A stretch of 64,000 nt of DNA from positions 1-64,000 of the forward strand of contig NZ_NPMN01000014.1 of the NCBI RefSeq assembly GCF_002266425.1, in the 5' to 3' direction. The notes under the pieces are model-generated. The model did not search any database and was not told the DNA's origin. It saw nothing but the letters and a program-made list of their open reading frames with translations. Origin of the DNA: Tissierella sp. P1 (GTDB lineage: Bacteria > Bacillota > Clostridia > Tissierellales > Tissierellaceae). Below, piece by piece: positions 44,948-53,911 of the stretch. How positions within the stretch are numbered: the stretch's first letter is position 1; each line of letters opens with the position of its first letter. A program made the position numbers and the translations under genes.

Positions 44948-45811
44948 ATGAAGAAAAGAATATTAATGGCAGCTATGATATTTTCTTTAATTATCACTAT
45001 GGCAGGATGTGGAAAAACTCAAGCTCCAATAGTGAATAAAGAGAGTGTACAAAATGGGAAGAGTATAGACGTAGAAACATCTGCAACTGTCGATGGAACA
45101 ACATCAGCATCAGTTGTACCAGAAGATTTAGTTGAGGAATATAAGCCAAAAGGTTTTACGGATGGAGATGCAAAGAAAGCATTATTTGTAGTAGGTGATC
45201 CAAGAAAATATAGTGTAAATTATGACCTAGTTAACACAGCCATGAAACATTTTGAGGAAAAAGGTGTAGAAGTTGAACTAAGAGATTTATATGATATGAA
45301 ATTTAATCCAGTGCTTTCACTAGAAAATTTCTATTATGCTAAGGATGGTTTTGGTGAACCAACTCCAGAAATAAAAAAAGAACAAGAATATGTAACACAA
45401 GCAGATTATATTATATTCTGTTACCCAAATTGGCATGATACTCCAACATCAATAGTTAAAGGATATATGGAAACTGTATTTGCTAAACAATTTGCATACC
45501 AAGATACAGATAAGGGACTAGAAGGAATGTTAAAAGAAAAAAGCATTTATACCATAATGAATGCAGGATTCCTAGGCGGTGGTAGAGGTTATATAGGAGA
45601 TGGAGTAGGAATAAACGATGAAGCTTGGGATGAATATATGAATGCTTTTAGAGTTATGGATGATGATACAGCTGGATTCTGGGGTGTTGAAAATAAAGGA
45701 AGATTCGTAAACGATAGAACACCAAAAAATGACTCTGAAAACTACAAAGAAGAATTAACAAAATTAAGAGAAGATTTAATTAAAAAATTAGATAAGGATT
45801 TCTTTAACTAA
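44948..45811 (+). CDS. Lipoprotein with NAD(P)H-quinone oxidoreductase / flavodoxin-like fold
   Basis: 287 residues. A signal peptide with lipobox (TMAGC, Cys at about residue 21) is followed by a Ser/Thr/Val-rich linker (to about residue 75) and a flavodoxin-fold domain of the KefF/NQO1 (PF02525) type: KKALFVVGDPRKYSVNYDLVNTA, ELRDLYDMKFNPVLS, ADYIIFCYPNWHDTPTSIVKGYMETVF, TIMNAGFLGG. Members of this fold family are normally cytoplasmic FMN/FAD enzymes, so a lipid-anchored extracytoplasmic version is unusual. The Trp-His in YPNWHDTP corresponds to the usual P-x-x-W active loop. Whether it binds flavin outside the membrane is unknown. Confidence 0.82.
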   Translation: MKKRILMAAMIFSLIITMAGCGKTQAPIVNKESVQNGKSIDVETSATVDGTTSASVVPEDLVEEYKPKGFTDGDAKKALFVVGDPRKYSVNYDLVNTAMKHFEEKGVEVELRDLYDMKFNPVLSLENFYYAKDGFGEPTPEIKKEQEYVTQADYIIFCYPNWHDTPTSIVKGYMETVFAKQFAYQDTDKGLEGMLKEKSIYTIMNAGFLGGGRGYIGDGVGINDEAWDEYMNAFRVMDDDTAGFWGVENKGRFVNDRTPKNDSENYKEELTKLREDLIKKLDKDFFN

Positions 45812-45819
45812 GATTACAT

Positions 45820-45845
45820 GGCTCCTAGAAATAGGAGTCTTTTTA
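45820..45845 (+). terminator. Terminator of the flavodoxin-fold lipoprotein gene
   Basis: GGCTCCTA-GAAA-TAGGAGTC followed by five T residues. Confidence 0.88.
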
Positions 45846-45990
45846 ATCTCTGGATTATTTATGATAAATTATTTCACTATTTTTTACTTAGTATTTAATT
45901 AGATATAGTAGATATATTTAATTAATAAAAGTTATGCTAATATTAATGACTGTAATAGCTTAAGGATATGGAATCCTTAAATATAAAAAT

Positions 45991-46026
45991 AGATGATCTT
46001 CTCTATAAATCTAGAAAAGAACATCT
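45991..46026 (-). terminator. Terminator of the first SASP gene
   Basis: On the minus strand AGATGTTCTTTTCTA and the complementary arm ending AGAAGATCATCT are followed by ATTTTTATATTT, directly after the SASP stop. Confidence 0.8.
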
Positions 46027-46034
46027 ATAGTTAT

Positions 46035-46217
46035 TTAACTTGGATTAAAACTATCTTTATCTGTAATTTGTTTTTCTGCCCTCATAACTAAATCTCTAGC
46101 CATGGCCCCATCTGCCTTCTCAGCATCAGTTAAATTGGCATCTAATTCATTTGCTATCTCCAATTTCATTTGGTCTAAAGCCTTCATGGCATTTTGATCT
46201 ATTGATTTTTTAGTCAA
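46035..46217 (-). CDS. Small acid-soluble spore protein, alpha/beta type
   Basis: 60 residues. MKLEIANEL is the conserved first SASP block that contains the germination-protease cleavage site; DGAMARDLVMRAEKQI is a divergent form of the second block (normally G-G-x-M-T-R). The start is TTG at 46215-46217 behind AGAGGTGA; an in-frame GTG at 46224-46226 lies inside the ribosome binding site. It coats DNA in the dormant spore. It shares upstream sequence and start architecture with the second copy at 50766. Confidence 0.85.
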   Translation of the reverse strand: MTKKSIDQNAMKALDQMKLEIANELDANLTDAEKADGAMARDLVMRAEKQITDKDSFNPS

Positions 46218-46350
46218 GAAAATCACCTCTGATTACATTATTTGGTCTTATTTTGCATATTAAATGCATATTTCATACTAGGAAAATTAATGAAAATAGT
46301 TGTAAGTGAACTAGGAATTAAACATATATTGATAAAATTTATCCCTTATG

Positions 46351-46454
46351 ATACTCTAAATTAAGGATTGGTCTTTATGACAATATGCTAAGTATTTGTG
46401 AAAACATAATCACAAAGTACATAATTTAGAGTATGTATTTTATGATTATGTTTT
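46351..46454 (+). ncRNA. Possible attenuator leader upstream of the GNAT gene
   Basis: ATACTCTAAATTA (46351-46363) can pair with TAATTTAGAGTAT (46422-46434). Alternatively AAAACATAATCA (46401-46412) can pair with TGATTATGTTTT (46441-46452) followed by TT, a long terminator-like hairpin whose loop contains 46422-46434. The two pairings exclude each other. No plus-strand gene needs this terminator, which suggests conditional read-through into the gene at 46511. Confidence 0.5.
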
Positions 46455-46510
46455 TTATAACGAATAGGAAAACTCTACTTTTATTATATAATATAAGGAT
46501 GGTGAAAAAT

Positions 46511-47281
46511 ATGATTAAAGAAATCCTTTCAAGTGAATATCATATTGTAAAAAAGTTTGTGGAAAAGGATATTGCAAGAAATTATTTTATACTTTTAGGA
46601 CTGTCAAGTAAAAAGCAAGTATATGATAAAATGTATGGAGAATATAGAGACGATGAACTTATAGCTGTGTTATTTAGAAGAAATAGCGGAGTCTTACAAT
46701 TCTTTTCTTCACAAGAATTTGATTTAGATGGTTTTGCTGATATAATCTCTACTTTGAAATATGATTCATTAATAGGTCCAAAATCATATTGTGGGAAATT
46801 TTTAGATAAAGGGGTATTTACATCTATAAAGGAGGGAGCCTATATATCTAAGTTGAATAGGGACCATAAAATGGAACCTTATGAAATCCAGCATAAAATA
46901 AGAGATATAACAGTAGATGATCTAGATAAAATAGTGGAATTATATAAAGAGGTTTTCCAAAGCTTTAGTTCAAAAGAAGTAATGGAGGAAAAATTAAATA
47001 GCAATCGCGGTCGTGGTGTTTGTATTGAAGAAGATGGAAAAATAATTTCTGTAGCTCAGACTGATTTTGAAACAGAGGATGCAGCTATTATTGTAGGAGT
47101 GGCAACTAATAATAACTACAGATGCAAAGGATTAGCGACAGAATGTATGCAATTATTATGTAGCACTTTACTTAAAGAAGGGAAAGATTTGTATCTTCAA
47201 TATGAGAATTTAGAAGCCGGAAAAATATATGAAAGAATAGGATTTAGAGAAATAGATCAAGTAATTCATTGCAGAAAATAA
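46511..47281 (+). CDS. GNAT-family acetyltransferase
   Basis: 256 residues starting at ATG 46511, six bases after AAGGATGGTG; a longer frame to 46433 starts inside the leader hairpin and lacks a ribosome binding site. The C-terminal GNAT fold is visible in IRDITVDDLDKIVELYKEVF, ISVAQTDFETEDAAIIVGVAT and YRCKGLATECMQLLC (acetyl-CoA pyrophosphate loop, here RCKGLA), then LQYENLEAGKIYERIGF. The N-terminal half is an unrecognised extension of about 130 residues. The substrate is unknown. It is followed after 18 bases by the MBL lipoprotein. Confidence 0.82.
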   Translation: MIKEILSSEYHIVKKFVEKDIARNYFILLGLSSKKQVYDKMYGEYRDDELIAVLFRRNSGVLQFFSSQEFDLDGFADIISTLKYDSLIGPKSYCGKFLDKGVFTSIKEGAYISKLNRDHKMEPYEIQHKIRDITVDDLDKIVELYKEVFQSFSSKEVMEEKLNSNRGRGVCIEEDGKIISVAQTDFETEDAAIIVGVATNNNYRCKGLATECMQLLCSTLLKEGKDLYLQYENLEAGKIYERIGFREIDQVIHCRK

Positions 47282-47299
47282 AGAAATGAGGGAAGCAGA

Positions 47300-48481
47300 A
47301 TGAGAAATATTAAAAGAATTTTTGTAGTAATATTGGCAATATATATGATTTTTTCATTGGCAGGCTGCGAATATATTATGGAATCTGAATCTAAGGCCGT
47401 CACAAATGAGAATCTAGAAGTTCATTTTATTGATGTAGGGCAAGCAGATTCTATTTTAATAAAAAAAGGAAATGAATCAATGTTAATTGATGCAGGGAAT
47501 AATGCAGATGGTGATTTAGTTGTAAACTATCTTCAGAATCAAAATATAAATAAGCTAAAATATGTAATAGGAACTCATCCGCATGAAGACCATATTGGCG
47601 GTTTAGATGATGTAATTGATAACTTTGAAATTGAAAAGGTAATTATGCCGAATGCAATCGCTACAACTAAGACCTTTGAAGATGTACTCGATAGTATAAG
47701 TAAAAAGAATTTGTCTATTACAAAGCCTAAAGTAGGAAATAGTTATGATTTAAATGGTGCAGAGTTTATTATTCTTGCACCAAATGGAGAAAATTATGGT
47801 AGCTTAAATGATTACTCTGTTGTTGTAAAACTTATAAATGGAAATAATTCATTTTTATTCACAGGAGATGCTGAGGAATTATCAGAGAAAGAAATTCTGA
47901 CAAATAATAAAAGATTGTTGAAATCAGATGTATTAAAGGTAGGTCATCATGGAAGTGTAACATCGACATCTCAAGATTTTTTAGATGCTGTTAATCCAAG
48001 TGCTGCTGTTATTTCTTCAGAAACGGGTAATAGCTATGGTCATCCCCACAAAGAGATATTGGAAAGATTGACTAAAAAAGGAGTAGATATATATAGAACG
48101 GATTCACAAGGAACAATAATAATGAAAAGTGATGGTAAGACTATAAACTTCAATGATAAAGAACTTTTTACCTATGATACTTCACCTAAGCCTCAAGTGA
48201 TAATTAGTGAACTTGATAAGGTAGGAGAAATTGTAACTATAAAGAATGATTCATCAATAGATATTAATTTAGAGGGATGGAGACTATTATCTGTTACAGG
48301 TAATCAGGAATATATATTCCCAGATTATGTCCTAAAGGGAAATGCTACGGTTACCATAACTAGCGGAGAAAGACAAGGTGATTTTATCTGGGGCAGTGAA
48401 AATATCTGGAATAACTCAAAGAGTGATCCAGCTGTTCTTTATGATAAAAAGGGTAATGAAGTATTTAGATTTGATGATTAG
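47300..48481 (+). CDS. ComEC-type metallo-beta-lactamase lipoprotein with C-terminal lamin-tail domain
   Basis: 393 residues. Signal peptide with lipobox (SLAGC). The MBL fold of the ComEC/Rec2 C-terminal type has VHFIDVGQADSILI, metal motif THPHEDHIGG, LFTGDAEE, VLKVGHHGS and YGHPHKEILERL. Residues about 300-393 form a lamin-tail-like Ig domain (GEIVTIKNDSSIDINLEGWRL, YIFPDYVLKGNATVTITSG). Such proteins are probably extracellular phosphodiesterases or nucleases; the specific substrate is unknown. It is paired with a DUF3006 gene, as often seen for this class. Confidence 0.88.
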   Translation: MRNIKRIFVVILAIYMIFSLAGCEYIMESESKAVTNENLEVHFIDVGQADSILIKKGNESMLIDAGNNADGDLVVNYLQNQNINKLKYVIGTHPHEDHIGGLDDVIDNFEIEKVIMPNAIATTKTFEDVLDSISKKNLSITKPKVGNSYDLNGAEFIILAPNGENYGSLNDYSVVVKLINGNNSFLFTGDAEELSEKEILTNNKRLLKSDVLKVGHHGSVTSTSQDFLDAVNPSAAVISSETGNSYGHPHKEILERLTKKGVDIYRTDSQGTIIMKSDGKTINFNDKELFTYDTSPKPQVIISELDKVGEIVTIKNDSSIDINLEGWRLLSVTGNQEYIFPDYVLKGNATVTITSGERQGDFIWGSENIWNNSKSDPAVLYDKKGNEVFRFDD

Positions 48482-48492
48482 GGGTGATAAGG

Positions 48493-48696
48493 ATGAAAAT
48501 TACTATTGATAGATTCGAAGAGGAATTTGCCATAGTAGAATTAGAAAACGGAGAGATAATAGAAATCCCAAAGGTCATACTCCCCATAGAGGCTAAGGAA
48601 GGGGATGTTGTATCTATTACTGTGGAGAAAATTGAAACTGAGGAGAGGAAGAAAAAGATACAGAATAAGTTTGATAGATTGTTTTGTAGTGAATGA
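48493..48696 (+). CDS. DUF3006 protein
   Basis: 67 residues starting at ATG 48493, four bases after GGGGTGAT; an in-frame GTG at 48484 sits in that site. KITIDRFEEEFAIVELENGEIIEIP...ILPIEAKEGDVVSI is the DUF3006 pattern, a small beta-rich protein usually encoded next to ComEC-like MBL proteins. It lies 11 bases after the MBL stop. Role unknown. Confidence 0.85.
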   Translation: MKITIDRFEEEFAIVELENGEIIEIPKVILPIEAKEGDVVSITVEKIETEERKKKIQNKFDRLFCSE

Positions 48697-48717
48697 ATAG
48701 TTTGAGAAATTATTTTA

Positions 48718-48769
48718 TATACTTCCAGAGTACATAATTTAGGCAATGTACTTTGGAAGTATATTTTTA
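48718..48769 (+). terminator. Terminator of the GNAT-MBL-DUF3006 operon
   Basis: TATACTTCCA-G-AGTACAT and ATGTACT-T-TGGAAGTATA form a long hairpin followed by TTTTTATT. Its apical part (AGTACAT-AATTTAG...ATGTAC) is nearly the same as that of the leader hairpin at 46401-46454. Confidence 0.85.
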
Positions 48770-48878
48770 TTAAGATTAATAAAACTGATAATTGACAGCC
48801 TGAGAATTAAATAGCTTATAATATAGACTATCTGTTTTTGCATTAAATTTTCATGATTATGATAATCAGAAACCGTTA

Positions 48879-49484
48879 TTAAAAGTTTTTAGCTATTTCT
48901 TGTGCATCTTTAATTGTCTTTTCTAAAATGTGATCCACATCATTACCCATGACATCTAACCCATCAGCAGCTATTGTAGTGAAGTCTGTAATGCCGAAAA
49001 ATCCAAATATTGTTCTTAAGTATCTATCACCCATTTCATATGCTGAAAACGGTTCTACAGAATAATTTCCACCTCTTGCAGAAATATTAATTGCCCTTTT
49101 TCCTGTACATAGTCCGACAGGACCCTCTTCCGTATATTTAAAAGTAATTCCAGTAACACATACATAATCCATATAGGCCTTCAAAATTGCAGGGATACTT
49201 AAATTCCACATTGGTTCTGCGATTACATATTTATCTACTTCAGCAAATTGATATGCATATTTTAGAATTCTATGATATCTGTTTTCATTTGTTTTAGGTC
49301 CAAAGATAGTATCTATATCATCTATTGATAAAAAGTCTATACCTTCATTATATAAGTCAAGTGTTATGACTGTATCATTAGGATGACTTTCCTTATAGGC
49401 TTCAATAAAACTATCAGAAATCTTAAATGTTCTTGACTTGCCTTCTGGCTTTGCATTTGCTTTTATATATAATAACTTACTCAT
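48879..49484 (-). CDS. azoR: FMN-dependent NADH-azoreductase (AzoR-like)
   Basis: 201 residues. Flavodoxin-like fold with LLYIKANAKPEGKSRTFKISDSF (FMN phosphate site), AEPMWNLSIPAILKAYMDYV and INISARGGNYS, all characteristic of AzoR/AcpD. It is a cytoplasmic enzyme reducing quinones, azo or nitro compounds with NAD(P)H. Its start has the good ribosome binding site GGAGGAAAAAC. It is monocistronic and convergent with the previous operon. Confidence 0.9.
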   Translation of the reverse strand: MSKLLYIKANAKPEGKSRTFKISDSFIEAYKESHPNDTVITLDLYNEGIDFLSIDDIDTIFGPKTNENRYHRILKYAYQFAEVDKYVIAEPMWNLSIPAILKAYMDYVCVTGITFKYTEEGPVGLCTGKRAINISARGGNYSVEPFSAYEMGDRYLRTIFGFFGITDFTTIAADGLDVMGNDVDHILEKTIKDAQEIAKNF

Positions 49485-49698
49485 ATGTTTTTCCTCCAGA
49501 TGTTTACCTAGTATTTACTTTTAGTTTATATAGTTAAAAAATATTAATACTAGGTAATTAAATGAAAGAATGTAAATTGAATATAGAAATATAGAAAACT
49601 TAGAGAGATGGATAGAAGATTTCAATAAAGGGTATAAGGTTATTAATAGTTAGCATAAATTTTGAGTGGAATAGAGAAAATAAATTAGGAGGAATAAT

Positions 49699-50721
49699 AT
49701 GATCAGAAATCAAATACTTAAAATTGAAAAATTAGATTTTATGTGGGGAACTGAAAATCCGTTTTTATTTTGTGCTCATCATAAAGATGCTTATCCTAAG
49801 GGAAATGATGAGCTGGGACCACCTAATTCTGATTTGTTAGGGAGAAATATTGGAAATGATTTCCAAATCAAAGATGGCTGGAGGATGTATCATGGTAAAA
49901 AGATACCTGGGTTTCCCAATCATCCCCATAGAGGTTTTGAAACCGTAACTATTGTATTGGAAGGCTTTGTAGATCATTCCGATTCACATGGAGCCAGTGG
50001 TAGATATGGTGATGGAGATGTGCAGTGGATGACTGCTGGAAGTGGATTGCAGCACGCAGAGATGTTTCCGTTGATTTATAAGGATAGGGATAATCCACTT
50101 CATTTATTTCAAGTATGGCTCAACCTTCCTAAAAAAGATAAATTTACAGACCCTCATTATAAAATGCTTTGGGCAGAAGATATTCCTGTGATAGAGGAAG
50201 TTGATTCTAATGGAAGAGAAAGTTCAGTAAGGCTTATAGCGGGTAAATATAATGATATAAGAGCATTAGGACCAGCACCAGCATCTTGGGCAAGTGACGA
50301 GAATAATAATGTGAACATATGGATAATAAAGATGAAGCCAGACGCAATATTTGAGATACCAGCATCCTCTAGTACCATTACTAGGAACTTATATTACTAT
50401 GATGGAGAGACTATCAAAATACATGATACAGAAATTGATTCATCTAATAGAATTAAGCTTTTAGGTGATGAAAGAATAGTTATAAGAAATGGAGACAGAG
50501 AAAGTCATTTATTTTTGCTTGAAGGAGAACCAATAGATGAACCCGTTGTAATCTATGGACCTTTTGTTATGAACACTATGGAGGAAATAAAAGAAGCTTA
50601 TGAGGATTATAAGGAAACTGGCTTTGGTGGATGGCCTTGGGATCGTACCGATCCAGTACATTCTAGTGAAGAAATTCGCTTTGCTAAATATTCTGATGGG
50701 ACTATAGAAAGAAGACTGTAA
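49699..50721 (+). CDS. Pirin-family protein
   Basis: 340 residues, bicupin. Metal-binding motif FPNHPHRGFETVTIVLEGFVDHSDSHG in the N-terminal cupin (His-x-His and His residues; counted from residue 75), MTAGSGLQHAEMFP, and HLFQVWLNLP are pirin signatures. Some pirins have quercetinase activity, others act as regulators; nothing here decides. It is divergent from azoR with a 214-base gap, so co-regulation as redox-stress genes is possible but not shown. Confidence 0.9.
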   Translation: MIRNQILKIEKLDFMWGTENPFLFCAHHKDAYPKGNDELGPPNSDLLGRNIGNDFQIKDGWRMYHGKKIPGFPNHPHRGFETVTIVLEGFVDHSDSHGASGRYGDGDVQWMTAGSGLQHAEMFPLIYKDRDNPLHLFQVWLNLPKKDKFTDPHYKMLWAEDIPVIEEVDSNGRESSVRLIAGKYNDIRALGPAPASWASDENNNVNIWIIKMKPDAIFEIPASSSTITRNLYYYDGETIKIHDTEIDSSNRIKLLGDERIVIRNGDRESHLFLLEGEPIDEPVVIYGPFVMNTMEEIKEAYEDYKETGFGGWPWDRTDPVHSSEEIRFAKYSDGTIERRL

Positions 50722-50723
50722 TT

Positions 50724-50762
50724 AAAATGCTCTTTTCTAGATTTATAGAAAAGAGCATTTTA
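50724..50762. terminator. Bidirectional terminator between pirin and SASP genes
   Basis: AAAATGCTCTTTTCTA and TAGAAAAGAGCATTTT are perfect inverted repeats with a six-base loop, ending in A/T runs on both sides. Confidence 0.9.
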
Positions 50763-50765
50763 AAT

Positions 50766-50951
50766 TTAAATAGGGTAAAATGTATCTCTGTCTTCTTCTC
50801 CAAACTGTTTTTCACCCATTTTAGCCAAATTCCTAGTCATTCCTCCGGCTGCATTGCCTTTACTGGGGTCATATCCTAATTCATTAGCTATTTCCAATTT
50901 CATTTCTGCCAAAGCTTTCATAGCGTTTTCGTTTACTGGTTTTCTAGTCAA
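50766..50951 (-). CDS. Small acid-soluble spore protein, alpha/beta type (second copy)
   Basis: 61 residues. MKLEIANELGY (germination-protease site) and AGGMTRNLAKMGEKQ are the two SASP blocks; this copy is closer to the family consensus than the one at 46035. The start is TTG at 50949-50951 behind GAGGTGAT. It protects spore DNA. Upstream sequence shares the block GTATGAAATAT with the first copy at the same distance, indicating a common forespore promoter. Confidence 0.9.
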   Translation of the reverse strand: MTRKPVNENAMKALAEMKLEIANELGYDPSKGNAAGGMTRNLAKMGEKQFGEEDRDTFYPI

Positions 50952-51199
50952 AAAAATCACCTCAAATTAAATTATTTATCCTTATTTTTATACTTAAAGT
51001 ATATTTCATACTATGTAATTTAATGAAAATATAAAACTTTATATCTCTTATTGATAAATTTTAAATATTATCCTTATGATGTTAAATAATATATCCATAT
51101 CTCATTTTTAGATGTCTCTTTTTTGACAAATGGAATCATCCATAGTACAATGTAATAAACATAAGTTCTAATGTTAATCTATTATAATTAGGTGATAAA

Positions 51200-51427
51200 A
51201 TGAATAAGCAAACTGATATGTTCGATATAATAAATATAAATAATAAAAATCCTGATATAAGCATTCCAGAGGGAGTGAAACTAAAGGCAAAAGAGCTTTG
51301 GTGTCCTTATTGCTCAAAGCCTGTTATCTTTAAAAAAGATAAGGATTTGGGAGTTCGGAAATGTCCTTATTGCAAAGTAAGTGAAAGAGATTATAATGTA
51401 AAGCAAGTAAATAAGAGATGGCTATAA
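51200..51427 (+). CDS. Small zinc-ribbon protein
   Basis: 75 residues. The C-terminal half has two CxxC knuckles, CPYCSKPVIF and CPYCKVSERD, 19 residues apart, forming a zinc ribbon. The N-terminus (MNKQTDMFDIININNKNPDI) has no known motif. Ribosome binding site TAGGTGAT. Small zinc ribbons of this type occur in sporulation and phage-like proteins; no function can be given. Confidence 0.75.
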   Translation: MNKQTDMFDIININNKNPDISIPEGVKLKAKELWCPYCSKPVIFKKDKDLGVRKCPYCKVSERDYNVKQVNKRWL

Positions 51428-51431
51428 TGTC

Positions 51432-51458
51432 AACCTTTACTTTTTCGAGTAAAGGTTT
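51432..51458 (+). terminator. Terminator of the zinc-ribbon gene
   Basis: AACCTTTAC and GTAAAGGTT form the stem, followed by five T residues. Confidence 0.9.
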
Positions 51459-51635
51459 TTTTGTTGAAAAAATTTATAAAAAGACAGAGTCGAATTATGT
51501 CGAAATATGTTAAAATTAACTATAAAAGTAAAAGGAGGATGGGTATATATGTGCTAGAAATATGTGGTATTAGAAACTTTATTAGTAAGTTAACTATCTT
51601 ATGTTGAATGTCTATTAAAAGGAAGGGGAAAAAAG

Positions 51636-53747
51636 GTGAAATCCATCAAAATCAAAATGTTAGTAAGCATTTTATCCATTGTATTAATAGTATTTGTATC
51701 AGTTATTGGATTTATTACAATCAGTTCCTATAATATGCAAGAAAAAGATTCAATAAACTATGTAACAGCAGAAACAGAAAAATATGTAGAAGTAGCTCAG
51801 GATGAAGTAGAAAATGCTTTAATAATAGTCACAACACTATCAAAGGTATTTGAAGGAATGAAACAAAGTGGAAATACAGATAGGGCTGCAATGAACGAGA
51901 TTATAAAAAATACAATAGAGGATAATCCAAATCTAGTAGGAGTATGGACAGTTTGGGAACCGAATGCTTTAGATGGAAAAGATAGTGAATATATAGATAC
52001 AGAGGGACATGATAAGACGGGACGATTTATTCCTAACTGGAATCGAGGAAATGGTGCAGTAGCTCTCGAAGCTTGCGACGGCACATATGATAATTCAGAT
52101 GACAGTGGACTCTGGTATCAGACTTCTAAGAATTCAAAGCAACCAGCAGTATTAGAACCAGTTACCTATAGATTACAGGGTGAAGATGTTATGTTGGTTT
52201 CTATTACATCTCCTATTATCTATAATAGTAAAGTAGTTGGTGTAGTAGGAATTGATATTTCATTAGATAGATTACAAGAGGTTATATCTAATGTCACTTT
52301 TTATGATAGTGGATATGCTCAATTGATTACGGGAGAGGGATTGATTCTAGGACATAAGGATAAAGAATTGCTTGGTAAAAATGCATTTGAGTTATTAAAT
52401 GATGAAGAACTTCAGCAAGCTATAGAAAATGGAGAAAAAGCCAATATTGACAGAATATCTCACTCAACAGGACAAGAAGAACACTATGTGGTTGTTCCTA
52501 TAAATACTGGTGCGACAGGTGCTAAATGGTCATATATATCAGTTATGCCACGTAATGAAATATTTAAAGAATTAAAAGAATCTACAATTATAGCTGTTAT
52601 TACCAGTATTATAGGAATAATAGTTTTAATAGGATTCATTTTAATAATTACAAAATCCATAACAGGACCAATTGTGCATGTGTCTAAAATCATTGACAGA
52701 TTATCAAACTTTGATTTAACTTTTGATAAAAATGGTAATGTAACAAAATATTCAAACAGAAAAGACGAAATAGGGCTTATTACCAGGTCTCTGGAAACTA
52801 TGCAGAAAAATTTTATAGTTTTAATTAAAAGTATTGCTGACACTTCACAGCAAGTAGCATCTTCCTCGGAGGAATTAACTGCTATTACTCAACAATCAGC
52901 CTCAGCTTCTGAAGAAGTAGCGAGAACAATTGATGAGATAGCAAGAGCTGCTGGGGAACAGGCAAAAGATACAGAAAGAGGAGCATCAGAAATCAATATA
53001 TTAGGAGCAGAGATAGAAAAAAATCAAGAGGATTTAATTAATCTAAATAATGCTGCTGATGAAGTGAATAGGCTAAAGGATGAGGGCATTGAGATTATAG
53101 AAGAACTTGTTGAAAATACTAAATCTAGTAATGATTCTGCCGCTGAAATATATGAAATAATTGTAAATACCAATGAAAGTGCAGAAAAGATAAAGAATGC
53201 TAGCCAAATGATAAGAAGCATAGCTGGACAAACAAATTTATTGGCCCTTAATGCGGCTATAGAAGCAGCAAGAGCAGGAGAAGCAGGAAGGGGTTTTGCA
53301 GTTGTTGCAGAAGAAATAAGGAAACTAGCGGAAGAATCTAATACCTTTACTGAAGACATAACAGTAGTAATAGGAGAGCTAACAAATAAAACAGAATATG
53401 CAGTTAATACAATGCAAGCAGTCAGTAACATTTTAAAATCTCAAACTGAAAGTGTAGAAATGACTAATAGTAGGTTCCAAGGAATAGCCTCTGCTATTGA
53501 AAATGTAAGGGAAGCAATAGAATCTATAGCACAATCAGGAATAGAGATGGAAGATAAGAAAGAGGAGATTGTAGAAATAATACAAAATCTATCAGCTATA
53601 TCTCAGGAAAATGCGGCTGCAACAGAAGAAGCTTCCGCATCTATGGAAGAACAGACTGCTTCTATAGAAGAAATTTCAAGTGCTAGTGAAGCATTATCAA
53701 AATTAGCAGAAGAAATGCAAGAAAGCATTGCTAAGTTTAAATATTAA
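51636..53747 (+). CDS. Methyl-accepting chemotaxis protein with dCache sensor
   Basis: 703 residues starting at GTG, seven bases after GGAAGGGG. One N-terminal membrane helix (10-30), an extracytoplasmic double-Cache domain (about 35-310; [21 protein letters not shown] and TGRFIPNW..., ISSPI-like [22 protein letters not shown]), a second helix ([21 protein letters not shown]), HAMP, then a long coiled-coil signalling domain with the tip [21 protein letters not shown]. The dCache type usually binds amino acids or organic acids. No CheW or CheA gene is near. Confidence 0.94.
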   Translation: MKSIKIKMLVSILSIVLIVFVSVIGFITISSYNMQEKDSINYVTAETEKYVEVAQDEVENALIIVTTLSKVFEGMKQSGNTDRAAMNEIIKNTIEDNPNLVGVWTVWEPNALDGKDSEYIDTEGHDKTGRFIPNWNRGNGAVALEACDGTYDNSDDSGLWYQTSKNSKQPAVLEPVTYRLQGEDVMLVSITSPIIYNSKVVGVVGIDISLDRLQEVISNVTFYDSGYAQLITGEGLILGHKDKELLGKNAFELLNDEELQQAIENGEKANIDRISHSTGQEEHYVVVPINTGATGAKWSYISVMPRNEIFKELKESTIIAVITSIIGIIVLIGFILIITKSITGPIVHVSKIIDRLSNFDLTFDKNGNVTKYSNRKDEIGLITRSLETMQKNFIVLIKSIADTSQQVASSSEELTAITQQSASASEEVARTIDEIARAAGEQAKDTERGASEINILGAEIEKNQEDLINLNNAADEVNRLKDEGIEIIEELVENTKSSNDSAAEIYEIIVNTNESAEKIKNASQMIRSIAGQTNLLALNAAIEAARAGEAGRGFAVVAEEIRKLAEESNTFTEDITVVIGELTNKTEYAVNTMQAVSNILKSQTESVEMTNSRFQGIASAIENVREAIESIAQSGIEMEDKKEEIVEIIQNLSAISQENAAATEEASASMEEQTASIEEISSASEALSKLAEEMQESIAKFKY

Positions 53748-53757
53748 AGATCACGTA

Positions 53758-53790
53758 AATAGACATCTAATTTTTAGGTGTCTATTTGTA
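53758..53790 (+). terminator. Terminator of the chemoreceptor gene
   Basis: AATAGACATCTAA and TTAGGTGTCTATT form the stem, followed by TGTATTTATTTCTTT. Confidence 0.8.
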
Positions 53791-53911
53791 TTTATTTCTT
53801 TAAAAAGAAGGAATTTAAGAATTTTTGTAGAATATTATTAATGAGACAAATTTATACCTTTAGTGTATAATTTATAACAACTTACATTATTAGTGTTAAT
53901 GGGGGGATAAG

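Noticed and set aside
46433..46510. N-terminal extension of the GNAT protein starting MYFMIMFF
   Set aside because: The extension lies in the leader hairpin, lacks a ribosome binding site, and the ATG at 46511 has a good one.
51539..51607. A 22-codon leader peptide (or ATG-TGC-stop minimal frame) upstream of the chemoreceptor gene, behind AAAAGGAGG
   Set aside because: The ribosome binding site is strong but spacing to each possible start is poor, and no hairpin or regulatory codons were found. Kept only as a note.
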